Shown in pieces: positions 24,666 to 36,200 of a DNA stretch of 64,000 nucleotides (positions are counted from its first letter, which is position 1; each line of letters begins with the position of its first letter). Position numbers and translations under genes: made by a program. Source of the DNA: Chrysaora quinquecirrha (lineage: Eukaryota > Cnidaria > Scyphozoa > Semaeostomeae > Pelagiidae); NCBI GenBank assembly GCA_014526335.1, contig JACTAT010000015.1:2134917-2198916 (forward strand), written 5' to 3'. The notes beneath the pieces are model-generated. The model made no database searches and was not told the origin of the DNA. It saw nothing but the letters and a program-made list of their open reading frames with translations.

Positions 24666-26092
24666 CGAATCCAAGCCGCATCTACTGCTCACACATTGCA
24701 CAACTCTATTTGCTCACGCAGGGGACAATCACTGCCAACCAACGCTACGCATACCACCTTCCAGGAGGACTCCCCTAACCAAGGGGCTCTCTAAGCCAAC
24801 CTTCGCCAGAGGGGCTAAGTTTCTAGATAAAATTTTGGCAGGATATCTTCCTAATCCTGGCATAGATATTGTTATAAAAAACTAGTTACCCTAAGAAATT
24901 CTATATTACTAAATCTGAATTTACAATATAAATAGAACTAACAGTTTCATAGAAAGTTTAGGCCTATCGTGCTTGCATTTGCAACTGGCCTACGACTTTA
25001 GCCCGTCACGATACACTGTTTTTTTCCGAGAACAAATAAAAAACGAAACTTTGTTACAAAATCAATGCCAGAACACGTCATTCCACTGACTGAACATTGG
25101 AGATATATTTCGTGGGTACGAATGCTTTCGTTTTACGACTGTGACAACGATTCTTTTAAGATTTTTCGGTCACTAATGCGAGGCTTAAAACCCACAAATA
25201 AAGACAGCTCTGACAGTGGCGTAACGGAGACGCCCAGGGCCCGTAGGAATTAAGTACGCTGGGGCCCTTATGCAGGGATGGCGAAGCAAATGAGCTCTAA
25301 AGGGGAAGGGGGCTTAGAGTAGTGGGAAAATGTTTGAAAACATGCCCTTTAGAACCTCGAAAATTGCACGTTTCGTCTCCCCTGGTTGGTGACTGTTTAT
25401 GAGATGGCCTTAGGAAGCCTTTCAGCATAGTATGGCCAAAAAATGTTCTTTAACTTTTTCAAAATGATCAAACCACAAATTGCGTTTATCTTTGCTTGTC
25501 AAACAATGTTTGATCGTTTGACCGCCTTTCCAGCATTGCTTGTCAAACATTTCTTCTGTTTTTGACAACATGCAACAACTTGCAACATTACACAACCTAG
25601 TAACATTTCTTAGCAACAAGGCGTTCGTGGTTGTGCATTGAAATAACATCGTTGTTGGACAGCAATGTTTTTTGAGGTCACCAAACCGTCGAACATTTGT
25701 TGTAAAGCAAGTTTGAAATGTTGGACCAACAAAGTGTGATCCTTTGACTAGGGCCTAAGAGAGCCAAAACTGCGATACGTCACTGAGTTCTGAGCTGATC
25801 ATTCGGTACAAAATGGTCGAAACTAATGCTGCAGCTAGAAATGCGACTATATTCTCGCAATCTTGCACTCGTACCCGAAAATTTCATTCTCATAGTCGCT
25901 AGACTGGTCAAAGTCCAATTCTTTTGAATTCAGTAAGCTGAGTGGGGGAGTTTTTGGCTAACCTCTCCGGAGGAGGATCAGTGGTCGGTTATTACAGAAA
26001 CGGCACAGTTGCAAAAGCAAAATTTGCACGGGAACTTGGTCTATCTCAGAAAAAACAGTGTATTCGGATCTGGCCTACTGTTTTAACCACTA
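24666..26092. other. Spacer with a decayed family A MITE; no gene recognised
   Basis: The right part, about 25430-25760, carries family A phrases (CAAACAATGTTTGATCGTTTG and TTTGACTAGGGCCTAAG at its right end). A fragment beginning CAGTGGCGTAAC near 25214 matches the left end of the element at 55221. No coding exon was recognised. Confidence 0.4.
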
Positions 26093-26117
26093 TTTATTTA
26101 TTACTATAGCCTATTCT

Positions 26118-29100
26118 TTAGTCGACATCATATTCGTTTTCTATAATTTCCATGTGAACTTGTTTTTGGTTTTGAGTACTTAATTTCAACGGAGCTTGTT
26201 GTTTGTGGCTAAGTAATTCCTTTTGTTGTTCCTCTAAGATTTGGTGTTTATGACGAAATTCTTCCAGATCATCCAATGTTTTTTGCAGGAATCTAGAAAG
26301 AGGGTGGCTTTTGTTGACGAATTCTGACGATTTCATTACCTTTTAGAGACTAGTGTTTGTCAGAGTAGGGCATACCAGGGTATGGCAGAAGCGAGGTCAG
26401 AGTATGGCAGAAGCGAGGCCAGAGTATGCCAGAAGCGAGATAAAATAAACGCGGGAAAAATCAATCAAAGCAAAACATGATAACACTCGTCAAAGTAATA
26501 CTCACTCATGTTGTTTCTCAAGTTGTTTGTCAAGCCTCATTTCACAACGTGCTGCATGTTTTCTCTGTTTTGCTGCCTTGAACTTAGGGTGAAGCTCCTC
26601 AACATATTTGTAGCACAGTTCGGCCAAGTCAAACTGGCCAAGACTCTAAAGGGGGCAGGAAGTAATACGATAAATCGCCATGCAGATCTATTTTTTAAAG
26701 AAAAGGCCTAACAGTTGAGCTGCTGTAAACAGTTCAATTTTCAACTCATTAACCAATTCACATCATCTTGAACAGTATTCAATATGAAGTGGAGAAAAAA
26801 CTCCATTGAGAACCCAAGCGGTGCACGCGACGTTGTGAAGCATACACTTCCGTTGAAAAGTTTGCAATCTGCATCACATTTCCACCTTTAAGAGGGCATA
26901 CAGTAACAATAACTAACGTACTCGTCCATTCAATAATTGTATGTACTTCAAGCACTCCGCCATTCTCTTTAACCCCTCCAATAAGCGCCCGCCCTGATTC
27001 TCCAACGTTGCAATTAAGTCCCTATCTCTTACAAGCACCCAGAGCTGTTTTGTAAGAATTGTTTGTTTAGTGCAGCAAATGGTGGCGTAGAAACAAATTG
27101 ATTGATAGACAACGTTTGTCCACGTTGCGAAACATTGCTCGTCTAACAAAAAATGTTTTGAACTTTCAAAAACAATGCGCAACACATTTAACTCATTTTT
27201 AGTTTAGGCGTGGCCAAACGTTCAAACACCGCTTGATATTAGAGCAAATGTTAAACAAACAAGGTTTGATCATTTAGCAAGGGTCTAGCGATAACAATGC
27301 AGAGACTCCTTAGATTTAAACAGGGAAGTTGTCCGAGTTGATACTTACAGCATAGATGTTCCCCAGTGTAAAATAGGTAATATCAAATTCCACCGTTGAT
27401 TCCAGAGCAGCATGCATCAGAATCGCTCCATCAAGAGAATGTTTCGCAAGATGTAAAATATTTGCAAGACTCACCAATGCAAAATCTTTATGCTGCCTGA
27501 TAAAAAATAACGAACCATATTAACAAAATACGTATGAAAAAATTGTGAGAAACAGCGTAAAGATTTTTGGACATACTTAAACGTAAGAAACAGACCGAAA
27601 CAATTGACAAAGGCGGAATTTGTACCCAGATGCGAATCGAAATACACCAATCAGAAAGTGAAGCCGAATCGGTATTGTGTTTTAGACACCAATCAGCTTG
27701 CTGGATAAATACAGGAAACCAATAGAATTAATTGAAAAGTACAAGTCAGAAACGAACACTTTCTGTCTACACAGAACTGGCCTTTTGGTTTTGGTACGGA
27801 CTAAGTATGTCCAACAATGTTTCTGCAGGTAGTGCAGCAAATTTTCCTTCGAATTCTGAATTTGGAAGACAAAGAGGAAAAGGAATCTGCGACAAAAATG
27901 TAGAAGATTAGGATAAATTCATCTGAATGAACCTTGGAGAATAGTGCAATGCTTTTCTTAAGCAGTCAATAGCGTTTACTGTTGGGCCTGTGATGCGCCA
28001 ATAGATTCCAGCCAAGTTCAACAGAACCCAAGATGTTTCATTCTGTAAATAGACAAATAATAAGTGAAATCAACCTATAATCGTAAAAAACTGAAGACAG
28101 AGAGAGAACTAGATAGGGCCAGAAAGTTGATAGAGTGTTCGTTCATAAAGACAAAGATATCAGGTTTGAGACTGCCTTGTTTGTATTAATTCCTTGCATT
28201 ATCTCTTTGCTATTTTTTCCATGCCTAATTTTGCCTTCGAAATGACTTCACTTAGAGAGTTGTATCTCCTAGCAGGACGTTTAAGTAGTGATTGTTTTTG
28301 ACTGTGAAGCTTTATCTGAATTGACGGTTAAAAAACGCACTTTTTAAAGAAGTGGAAAGTTTTGAGAATTTGATTCGAGCGAGAATTTCTCCAAAATCTT
28401 TGAAATCTCTGAGAAGTCTGTTTACGATTTTCATGAAGAAAAACGTATCAAATTATATAAATGTTGCATTCCGAACTGACGCGAGTTGACCATTAAGGTG
28501 CCGCAAGTTGACTAAATGTGTAGCGACTTGGTAGTGTGGCGAGTTGATAGTGTGGCGAGTTGATAGTGTGGCGAGTTGATAGTGTGGCGAGTTGATAGTG
28601 TGGCAAGTTGATAGTGTGGCGCGAGTTGATAGTGTGGCGAGTTACCCAGAAGCTGCCTAAAGACCTACCTTGGTAACCTCAACTTCTCGCATTTTCCTTT
28701 ATAAAGGCTTGGCTAAACTAGGAGACATGTCACGTGCGACATTGATCCTTGGTGTTGTAGCCTGTGACAAAATTTGTAGCAAGAGACACGCAAATGTTTC
28801 TGGGAGACAACAGCAACGTTTCTTGTCTCTGCAAAATGCAAATGACTTAAGGGACTATTGCTCGTTTGTCACTCGCATGTTTAGCCACCTTGAGTAACAT
28901 GCCAAATACAGTGTTGCATGCTACAAGTCTCCTAGTTTAGCCATAGCTTAAGACTCGATTAGACCTACCTTTTGCAGAGCTTGGTGAACGATATGTCCGA
29001 ATACATCAACATTCTTTACATTTGGCATAATATTAGGTAGAACAGTGAGTAATCCCTTTTCTGATGAGTTACCCAAAGAATTCTTCAATTGTACACCCTT

Positions 29101-31149
29101 TAGATGATCATAGGCATACATGCTAAATGACAGATCCCCTGTGCAGAATGGTTTCTTCAACTCTTCTGTCAATGATTCATTCAAGTCAACATGGTCTGCA
29201 ATGCTAAAGAACACAAGGAACAAAAATTAAGAATTTCACAGTTACAACAAACGACTGATCAAAAGGCATTTCACTCCTTGGAAAGGCATATAAGATTGCT
29301 ATTGAAACTAACAGATTCTTACAACATTCTTACAAAAACAATAGAGATTCAAGCTGAGGGTGGACAAGATTCAAAGGAGTGAATAGTCCCTCAGAAATGA
29401 TAGAATGTTTGCCAATATGTCTATTGCTACCCTCAAACTGCTCTTTGATGAAGATAATCACAATGAAGATAGTGATGACATTGAGGATGCTAACAACAAT
29501 GGCAATGATTGAATGAACAATTGCTGGTGGTGATTGACTGATAATGACGATGATGAAGATAATGCTGATGGGGATGATTTTGATGACAATCATTGATTGA
29601 AATATTGCTTGTGATTGTGATTGACTGGTATAATGATGGTAGCAGTGAAAATAAAGGCAATGATGACAATGTGCACGCTGTTATTATGATAGCAATGATG
29701 AAAGTGATTACAATTGCCATGATGGCGATGCTGATGTTAATGACCATGATGATGATCATGATGATGATCAAAATTTTAATGATGACATCATTGTTAAAAA
29801 TAATGATGATGATGGTTACGATGATGAAAACAATTATGATGTAGCCAGTGAGCAAGATACAATCATGATCATGATCAGTATTATTACCATGAAAATGAAT
29901 GAGGGTTATGGAGATGGTCATGATGACAATGATAACAATGATGATGATGAACAGGATCATGATGATGATGATAATGATGACAATAAAAATGATGATGATG
30001 ATGATTACCATTATGATTACGATTGTGTCTGAGTTGTTGACAATTATAAAATAAACTATGCATACTTTATCTTTTTATTGTCAAAACGCATGACAGAACT
30101 TAGATGAAGGTCAAATTTGCTGAGTCTCTTTTTGCTTTCTATGCAGTCTTTATCACTTCTAAACATTTCACTTTCAACATCAACCTTTTCAAGTTCTGTT
30201 GGCTGAAGAACATCTCGTTTTGATAACAATTCTGTCTGCAGATCCTCTAGTCTCTTCATTTTGTTTTCTTGTTCCATGAATGTGATTAAGTCTCCTGGGT
30301 ATTTCAGATTGTATACTGATTCTGCCTAAGGATTATCAAGAAAAGAAACATTTGTATTTTAAGACAGTAAAGATACAGCTTGCCTCTTGACATAAGAAGA
30401 ATTCTGGTAGGTGGAAGATATAAATTGTAACAATGTTGATCATGACGATGATGAAGGTGGGGAAGGTGATGATGAACCATCCTCATCATTGATGATGATG
30501 ATGACGATGGCGATAATGATGGTGATTAAAATGATGATGCTGAGGATGATTATGATGATGATGAATATGTTGAAGATGATGCTGATGATGATGGTGATTA
30601 TGCTGATGTGGTTGATAATGTTGATGATGAGGATAATGATAATGTTGCCCATGACTGATGGCCATAATAATAATCATGATGATGAATAATGATGGCAATG
30701 ATTGATGATCATGATCATAATCATGGTTGGTGAAGATGATAACAATGATGCTTATGGTGAAGATGACGATGATGCTGCTGATAATGATGATGCTGATAAT
30801 AAATGTAAATGATGATGCTTACGAAGGTGCTGATAATGATAATGATGATGATTGGCATGGTGATCAATGATGCTGCTCTGATGACATTGATGATTATTAG
30901 GCCATTACTCATTCTTTATAAAAAACATACTGTCACAACTTGTAGCGATTGAGATGAAAATACCATAAGATTCCATCTCATCTCTTATCATCAACTAACT
31001 GTTTATACCTGTTGCTTGATCTTGCCATCTTGATCAACAAACCAATGAGTAATTGTGAAGCAAACAGGCGGTGAAAATAACATGATAATCAGCACCGCTG
31101 AAGCCACATAACGCAAGCTATTTTGCCAAAAACTCACGGTCACCGTCAT
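26118..31149 (-). CDS. TTC17: TTC17-like tetratricopeptide protein, short form
   Basis: Seven coding exons, right to left: 31149-31009, 30325-30066, 29203-28969, 28042-27933, 27496-27349, 26645-26506 and 26292-26118, in phase, 402 codons plus TAA. A signal peptide (residues 1-32, core ASAVLIIMLFSPPVCF) is followed by THWFVDQDGKIKQQ, then LKYPGDLITFM, YAYDHLKGVQL, FGHIVHQALQK, SWVLLNLAGIYWRI, DFALVSLANILHLAKHS, YFTLGNIYA and a Lys/Gln-rich coiled coil. The order matches the N-terminal half of vertebrate TTC17 (THWVVTEDGKIQQQ, FQHLRGVQ, LIHEGLQK, SWVLYNMASFYWRI). Vertebrate TTC17 is over 1100 residues; this one stops at about 400, and overlapping AATAAA signals lie at 26093-26102, just past the stop. 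TTC17 is linked to actin organisation and ciliogenesis. No C-terminal TPR exons were recognised further downstream. Confidence 0.85.
26370..26445. repeat. Short tandem repeat, about 24 bp unit, three copies
   Basis: Three copies of AGAGTATGGCAGAAGCGAGG with small changes, in the TTC17 intron before the last exon. Confidence 0.65.
27055..27295. mobile_element. Family A MITE copy in a TTC17 intron
   Basis: Contains GCGAAACATTGCTCGTC, AAAATGTTTTGAACTTTC and the terminal TTTGATCATTTAGC, the same order as the complete copy at 41901-42183. The left end is decayed. Confidence 0.45.
27575..27815 (+). repeat. Dispersed repeat C copy in a TTC17 intron
   Basis: Shares AAACAGACCGAAACAATTGAC, CCAATCAGAAAGTGAAGC, ACCAATCAGC and CTACACAGAACTGGCC with the copies at 43350-43680 and 58980-59290. 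It is in the same orientation as those copies. Confidence 0.6.
28490..28642. repeat. 16 bp minisatellite GTGGCGAGTTGATAGT
   Basis: Seven or so near-identical 16 bp units at 28536-28642, preceded by more diverged versions (GCGAGTTGACCATTAAG). It lies in a TTC17 intron and resembles, in motif, the arrays at 31949-32065 and 4940-5070. Confidence 0.75.
28700..28950. mobile_element. Foldback MITE family B, copy 3 (best preserved)
   Basis: Ends GGCTTGGCTAAACTAGGAGA and TCTCCTAGTTTAGCCATAGC are imperfect inverted repeats over about 25 bp. The interior includes GAGACACGCAAATGTTTCTG, shared with copies 1 and 2. It sits just downstream of TTC17 exon 3. Confidence 0.65.
29440..30020. repeat. GATGAT trinucleotide-rich repeat in TTC17 intron 2
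   Basis: Degenerate (GAT/AAT)n-rich sequence over about 580 bp. Open frames of Ile, Met or Asp repeats on both strands are by-products of the composition. Confidence 0.7.
30420..30900. repeat. GATGAT trinucleotide-rich repeat in TTC17 intron 1
   Basis: A second degenerate (GAT)n-type block of about 480 bp on the other side of exon 2, composed like the one at 29440-30020. Confidence 0.7.
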
Positions 31150-31507
31150 CACGATATCTGGAATGAATTCAGACTAAGACTTAAGAGTGACTCAAGTTTA
31201 CATATCGTGCCTGTATTTATAGGCCTTAAAACACGTTGATTTTCACTATGAATAGAACTGAATATCCATTGTCAAGTTCGTGAATAATCTGACTTTTTAT
31301 CATATTATTCTATATGTGTTTTATAAGCATTCAGAATTGCCAAAGTCCCTAACATGCACTGTACACGCGGCCATGTTCTTTTGATCACAAAAAATTCTGC
31401 TGCGCAAACTCAAATACCTCCCATTTTCCACTCGGTAGACACAGGGGTAGCAGGAGGATCCCTGTAATTTGTGAGAAAGATGAGAAAATTTTCATCCTGC
31501 TTTTACG

Positions 31508-31770
31508 GAGCCTCGATGGACGGGTTGTCTAGGTAATAGGTTCCCTGATTCGGGTGTCGCGAGTTCGAATCCAGCTGAGCTAGGAGCTATCCATTTATGG
31601 TCTGGGGGCCGGATATTTGTTCCTCCCCATTCGGCTGGAGGAGGATTAGCGGGAATAGCGATTTCCTGTAATGGGAACCACCGTAAGCCGATACAGCGCC
31701 TCAGCCACATTGGTGACTTTGTGGATGCAAGTGGGGAGTATCGCTCTATCCCGGGTCAGTTTTTGTCTTA
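31508..31770 (+). mobile_element. tRNA-derived SINE
   Basis: The head has a B-box-like AGTTCGAATCC and an upstream A-box-like TGGACGGGTTGTCTAGG at a spacing normal for a tRNA promoter. A body rich in ATTAGCGGGAATAGCG and GTATCGCTCTATCCCGGG follows. It lies just upstream of the TTC17 start. Boundaries are approximate. Confidence 0.5.
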
Positions 31771-31948
31771 AAATTGCATCTGGCATTCATTGCACTCTTC
31801 TCTCCATCCTTTCTCAGCAATATATAGCAGACGTATAAAATATTTATTTCATCATTTTGTCTGAAAACCAATTCGTCGTGGGTTCGTCGCACAGATCAGA
31901 ATCGTGAAGTAGGATTGGATTCAATTTTCGCAAATTTGATAATTTAGT

Positions 31949-32065
31949 TGGGTTTCTAGTAAACTCGCCCCACTACCAACTCGCCCCATTGCCAACTCAC
32001 CCCACTTTTAGGTCAACTCGCCCCACTTTCAAAGACAACTCGCCCCACCTTCAAAGTCAACTGCA
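31949..32065. repeat. Irregular CAACTCGCCCCAC array
   Basis: Five copies of AACTCGCCCCAC or near variants, spaced 15-25 bp. The motif is the reverse complement of GTGGGGCGAGTTG, close to the unit of the 28490-28642 minisatellite. Confidence 0.65.
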
Positions 32066-32204
32066 ACCTCTTCTGTTTCCATTGCAGCAATGACTATGAT
32101 AGCAGGCAGGCTACGGGCTACAACATGGGATGATGGCCTGATAAAAGGTTTTATTAAGGTTCCGTTGCTACGATGTCAGAAGAGCAGATGACATAAAACG
32201 ATAC

Positions 32205-32425
32205 CTCGACTATGGGTATGACACTGCCATTTTCAAGTCCCGACCATATTGAGCTACCGAAACGGTCGATTGGACCCGGGGTATGGAAAAGCAAATATAT
32301 CTTCTTGAAGACATCCTTCGAATCTCTTTTTGTTAGATCTTCCAGAAAATAACGGACAAGGAGACCACTTCTCTCCATGTCGAAAGAATCGAGCCAGTGA
32401 AATGAAGAAGCAGTGAATGGATGCA
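32205..32425 (-). pseudogene. Orphan coding-like exon of unknown origin
   Basis: A 221 bp segment with a pyrimidine-rich acceptor (TTTTTGTACAG) and a GAG|GTATCG donor. One frame is open throughout and reads like protein: HPFTASSFHWLDSFDMERSG, then LVRYFLEDLTKRDSKDVFKK, then PGPIDRFGSSIWSGLENGSV. It enters in phase 1 and leaves in phase 0. I do not recognise the family. No partner exon is evident between the TTC17 start and the TMEM41B end, so it may be a relic, a stray exon of an unrecognised gene, or chance. Confidence 0.3.
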
Positions 32426-33216
32426 CTGTACAAAAAGGACATATATATAACGTTTTCTGATAGTGTAAAGGGCGTGACAAGAACAGTTATTTTCTAGATC
32501 TTTAATTAGTGCAGTGATAAATAAAAATCCCTTACAAGAAACACTGAATGAGGCGCAGGAAAAAATGAGAGAGTAGTAAGAGAAAGAAGCAATAACTGAC
32601 ATTTCCACGATTCCTTCTTTGCATTGCATTATGTATTATCTTGAATATAGTTTAATTTGAGCTTCTTGAATAACGTAAATAATTCAACAACTCTGTCATG
32701 TCTGCTCTAGCCCTGCCTTTAGACCTATAACAATCCAACCCCATCCCCTATATCATCGAACGATAAATGACATTTAAGTTACTGAAAGGGGCTGCTAGGA
32801 GGACGATACTAGTTTTTGTAGGAGGAGCGAGCGTTGTACCCCATTGTGTACCCTCTGTGGCACTCCGCATATGCCCATCAGCCATGTTCTAGTCCATGAC
32901 CAAGTCCAGTCTAGTCACGTTGGTACGAACGAAGCTTTAGCACATTGGAAAGTATGCCAGGTAATTTAGCACACTCGGTGGCTATCATTGTACTGAGCAA
33001 ATTACCTATAAAGATTTTATAATTTCAGGATTTCTTATTCTTGGTACGATGACAACATCAAAAATACACAGTGAACGTCAAATTTATATATACTATTAAA
33101 ATAAGACATTGTTGGTAAAATAAATATATCAATATTAAGAACAATCACTTATTTAGTGCCTTTATCAACGCATAAATAATATACGAACAATTCTAAGTTC
33201 TTTTTTAGTTCTTTGA

Positions 33217-36200
33217 TCATTCCAGCTTTTTCTGCATTTGTTTCCGAAAAACAACTGGGATGAGTGAAATAACAGCAGATACAACTACAAGAGCTATTGA
33301 TTTAAATGAGAATGCATCCCCCGTCGCTGTTAGTTCATACAGTTCAAATCCAGCACTAATGAAACCAAAAGAAGGAGGTGCAACACCTACAAGAATGATT
33401 ATCAATGATTCAGAAATGCAGAAGCCTTCAAGGGGTAATGGACGATAGAATGTTTGGAGTTAAACTAAAGTAGCATCAAACAGTTTGAGACAAATAACGA
33501 CGCAAACATTGAAGGTCCCAGGCTAGACTTATTACAAGGCTAATAAAATCTAGACAAAAAATCACCGCAATTCGCTACACTGAGATTCGTATCAAAACAA
33601 TGTGCAAAGCTGGCCAGCTTTAGCTTAAACTTGTTCTGAAAATTCGAATGTTTTGATGGAAAGTCGCCATTGCATCCAGCTATTTACTGATTGACTTATT
33701 AAACTTTGAAAGGCATTTTTTTAGATTAAATCCAGGAGCGGAGGTAATAAGTCTATGGCGATCAAGGCTTCTTCAGAGTATGATTTTCAAAGAAAAATAA
33801 AAAGCTGCGTTATCTTATTAGCCTCAAATCAAACCTTTAAAACTCTCTCTTTTCCTTGTAACACAGAACGACGACAACTGGTTTTTTGTTTTAAAATGTT
33901 CGCAATATTTAAACTTACCTAGAAATGTTCCCAGAAAGAATGGCCATAAAGACACGTTTAATACTGGAGCTGTGATGTTAATGAACCAATTGGGAAGGAA
34001 CGGTGTGATACGAAGAAATATAATATAATTTAGTAGATCTTTTCTGTGATGGTCAACCTGAAAGAGCGAAAAAAAAAACAAATTACGAGTGCAATTAAGA
34101 AAAAACTGATTCTGGAACACTGAAAGCAAAAGGGTTAGGGTTATGGTCAGGATTAAGCGACATAGACTATCATCCAGTGTTCCATCCTTGTCAAATTGTG
34201 CGAGACTGTATGATGAACAGGGCTAGACTCGCTATACTCAGTACATCCTTAAATCCTTTTAAATCCTTAAAGATTAAACCCTTAAGTTTCCAAGGGCCCA
34301 AAATCTAGAACTCTCTTCCAGCTGAAATTAAGTCAGCTCGAAATAACAAAGAATTTAAAAGCTTGATAAAGACGTGGTTCCTGAATAAAAAGTGCGCGTG
34401 TTCCTTTTGTAATAAATGATACTTTGATGCAACCTCTGGAATTGCTTTATGTTAGTGTGAATTAGTGTTCTTCAACATTATAAATACTATCATTAAATAA
34501 TGTACAATTACAATTACAATTACACGAGTCGTAGTTCAATAGTGAGTCTATAACAGGGCTTCTTTCGGGGGTACATCGATTAAGGGGGGTTCTGTTGTTC
34601 CTTGTTCAGGAGAAGGGGTAAAAGACTAGAGGGTAAAGCGAATATTCTAATAATATGTTCTTTATTCAATATGTTAACAATAGACCTTGACGATGGAAGC
34701 CGAAATTACGTGACAGCTGAAATATAAGGCACGTTATTTTGATAGATTCATTAAAACTTGAAGGTGAAACATGCATGCATGCTAACAGGCAGATATCTTC
34801 ACATGGATCTATAGATCTGTTATTCAAATCAACGGAAAGTTGACTTGAATGGGCTTCACTTACAAAAAGCGCACAATGTTCGCCCCGCTTCCGAGTAAAC
34901 GGTGTCTGAAAAGATGACACATTTATCTAATAAGAGCTGGGGCACTCATACCAGCATATAAGTTAAATTTATCAATCAACCATTAGTTATCTTAATAATG
35001 AAGCATGAAAAACTATTGCTAGTGTACCTGTGTTTGCCAAGTTGAAATACGATCCGGAAAGTATTTCTTCACTAATTTTTTTCCAATCAACGATGAAAGA
35101 ACATAGCAGAAAGATGCACCTACGCTTGAACACTGAAAACAACAATAAAACAGATTGAACATCAACTAAGTTAATAGGATGCACTAAAGCAAATTAGAAC
35201 TTTACAGTAAATGTGAAAATGAGAGGAAAGTTTGCACACTATACCGTTTAAATCTAAAGTCTGGTTCTCATATATCGCAGACCATTGGCGATCATGGCCT
35301 ATCATGGGACCGTCATGGGATCATAGGACCGTCGCCAACAAACAATAAAGTTTATTTCTTGTGATTACGGACGATGGAAAATCCATATGAGAACATTATC
35401 AACTACTATAAGTGATCATTTCTGGGTCATATCAAAACGAGGTTCTTTGTTTCTGGGTCACACGTGACGGCATAGGGAACGGAGGATCATCGATCAGCAT
35501 GGACAAGCAGCATATGGTACCCCTTCGGGCTCCGTAGCTCCCTGGTTAACACTTCGTCTACAATGATCGCAGACGATCGCCGACTGTCACTGATTAGTTT
35601 TGCGACATCTTAGAGCAAGGCTTAAACGAAGATCCTGATTCAAAAGCGTTACTTTAAATAAATATAAACTTATGATATCCCAATTAGGTGGGACTGCCTT
35701 CACAAAAAAGTGATCTACGGTTGATCTGAGGATAAAAAGATACAGAATGTTATTGTTATGATCCGGTAGGTGCGAAAACGACCTAGCAAACATATACAAA
35801 GTGACAGAGACGGCCAGCGAGTATCAACGTTCTCTAAAACAAAACCGGACCTACCCAAATGGACAAAAATTCAAAGTAGTGGGGCTTACATTTGGTTAAT
35901 CTAAATTTTATTTGGACAAAAGAGAAGGGTTAAGAAATTTTTTGAGTTTCGGAAAATTGAGGTTCGGATAATCGAGGATGTACTGTTTTAATCAAAGTGA
36001 AATGAGGGGGCAAGGGGCATTTCACTCTTTGAAAAAGCGTACGAGATCTCCGATAAAACAAAAGGATTTCCAAGTGATTCCTATGAAAACAATAGGATTA
36101 CCAGCAAGGTGTACGGGATTTCCAAGGAGCAAATTGCCCCTTGGAAATGAGTAGTTTTTAAAATGCTTTACACTCTACTTACCAAGCAAACAAGGAACAA

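Noticed and set aside
29490..30698. Long Ile-, Met- or His-rich frames
   Set aside because: Translation of GATGAT-type microsatellites in TTC17 introns.
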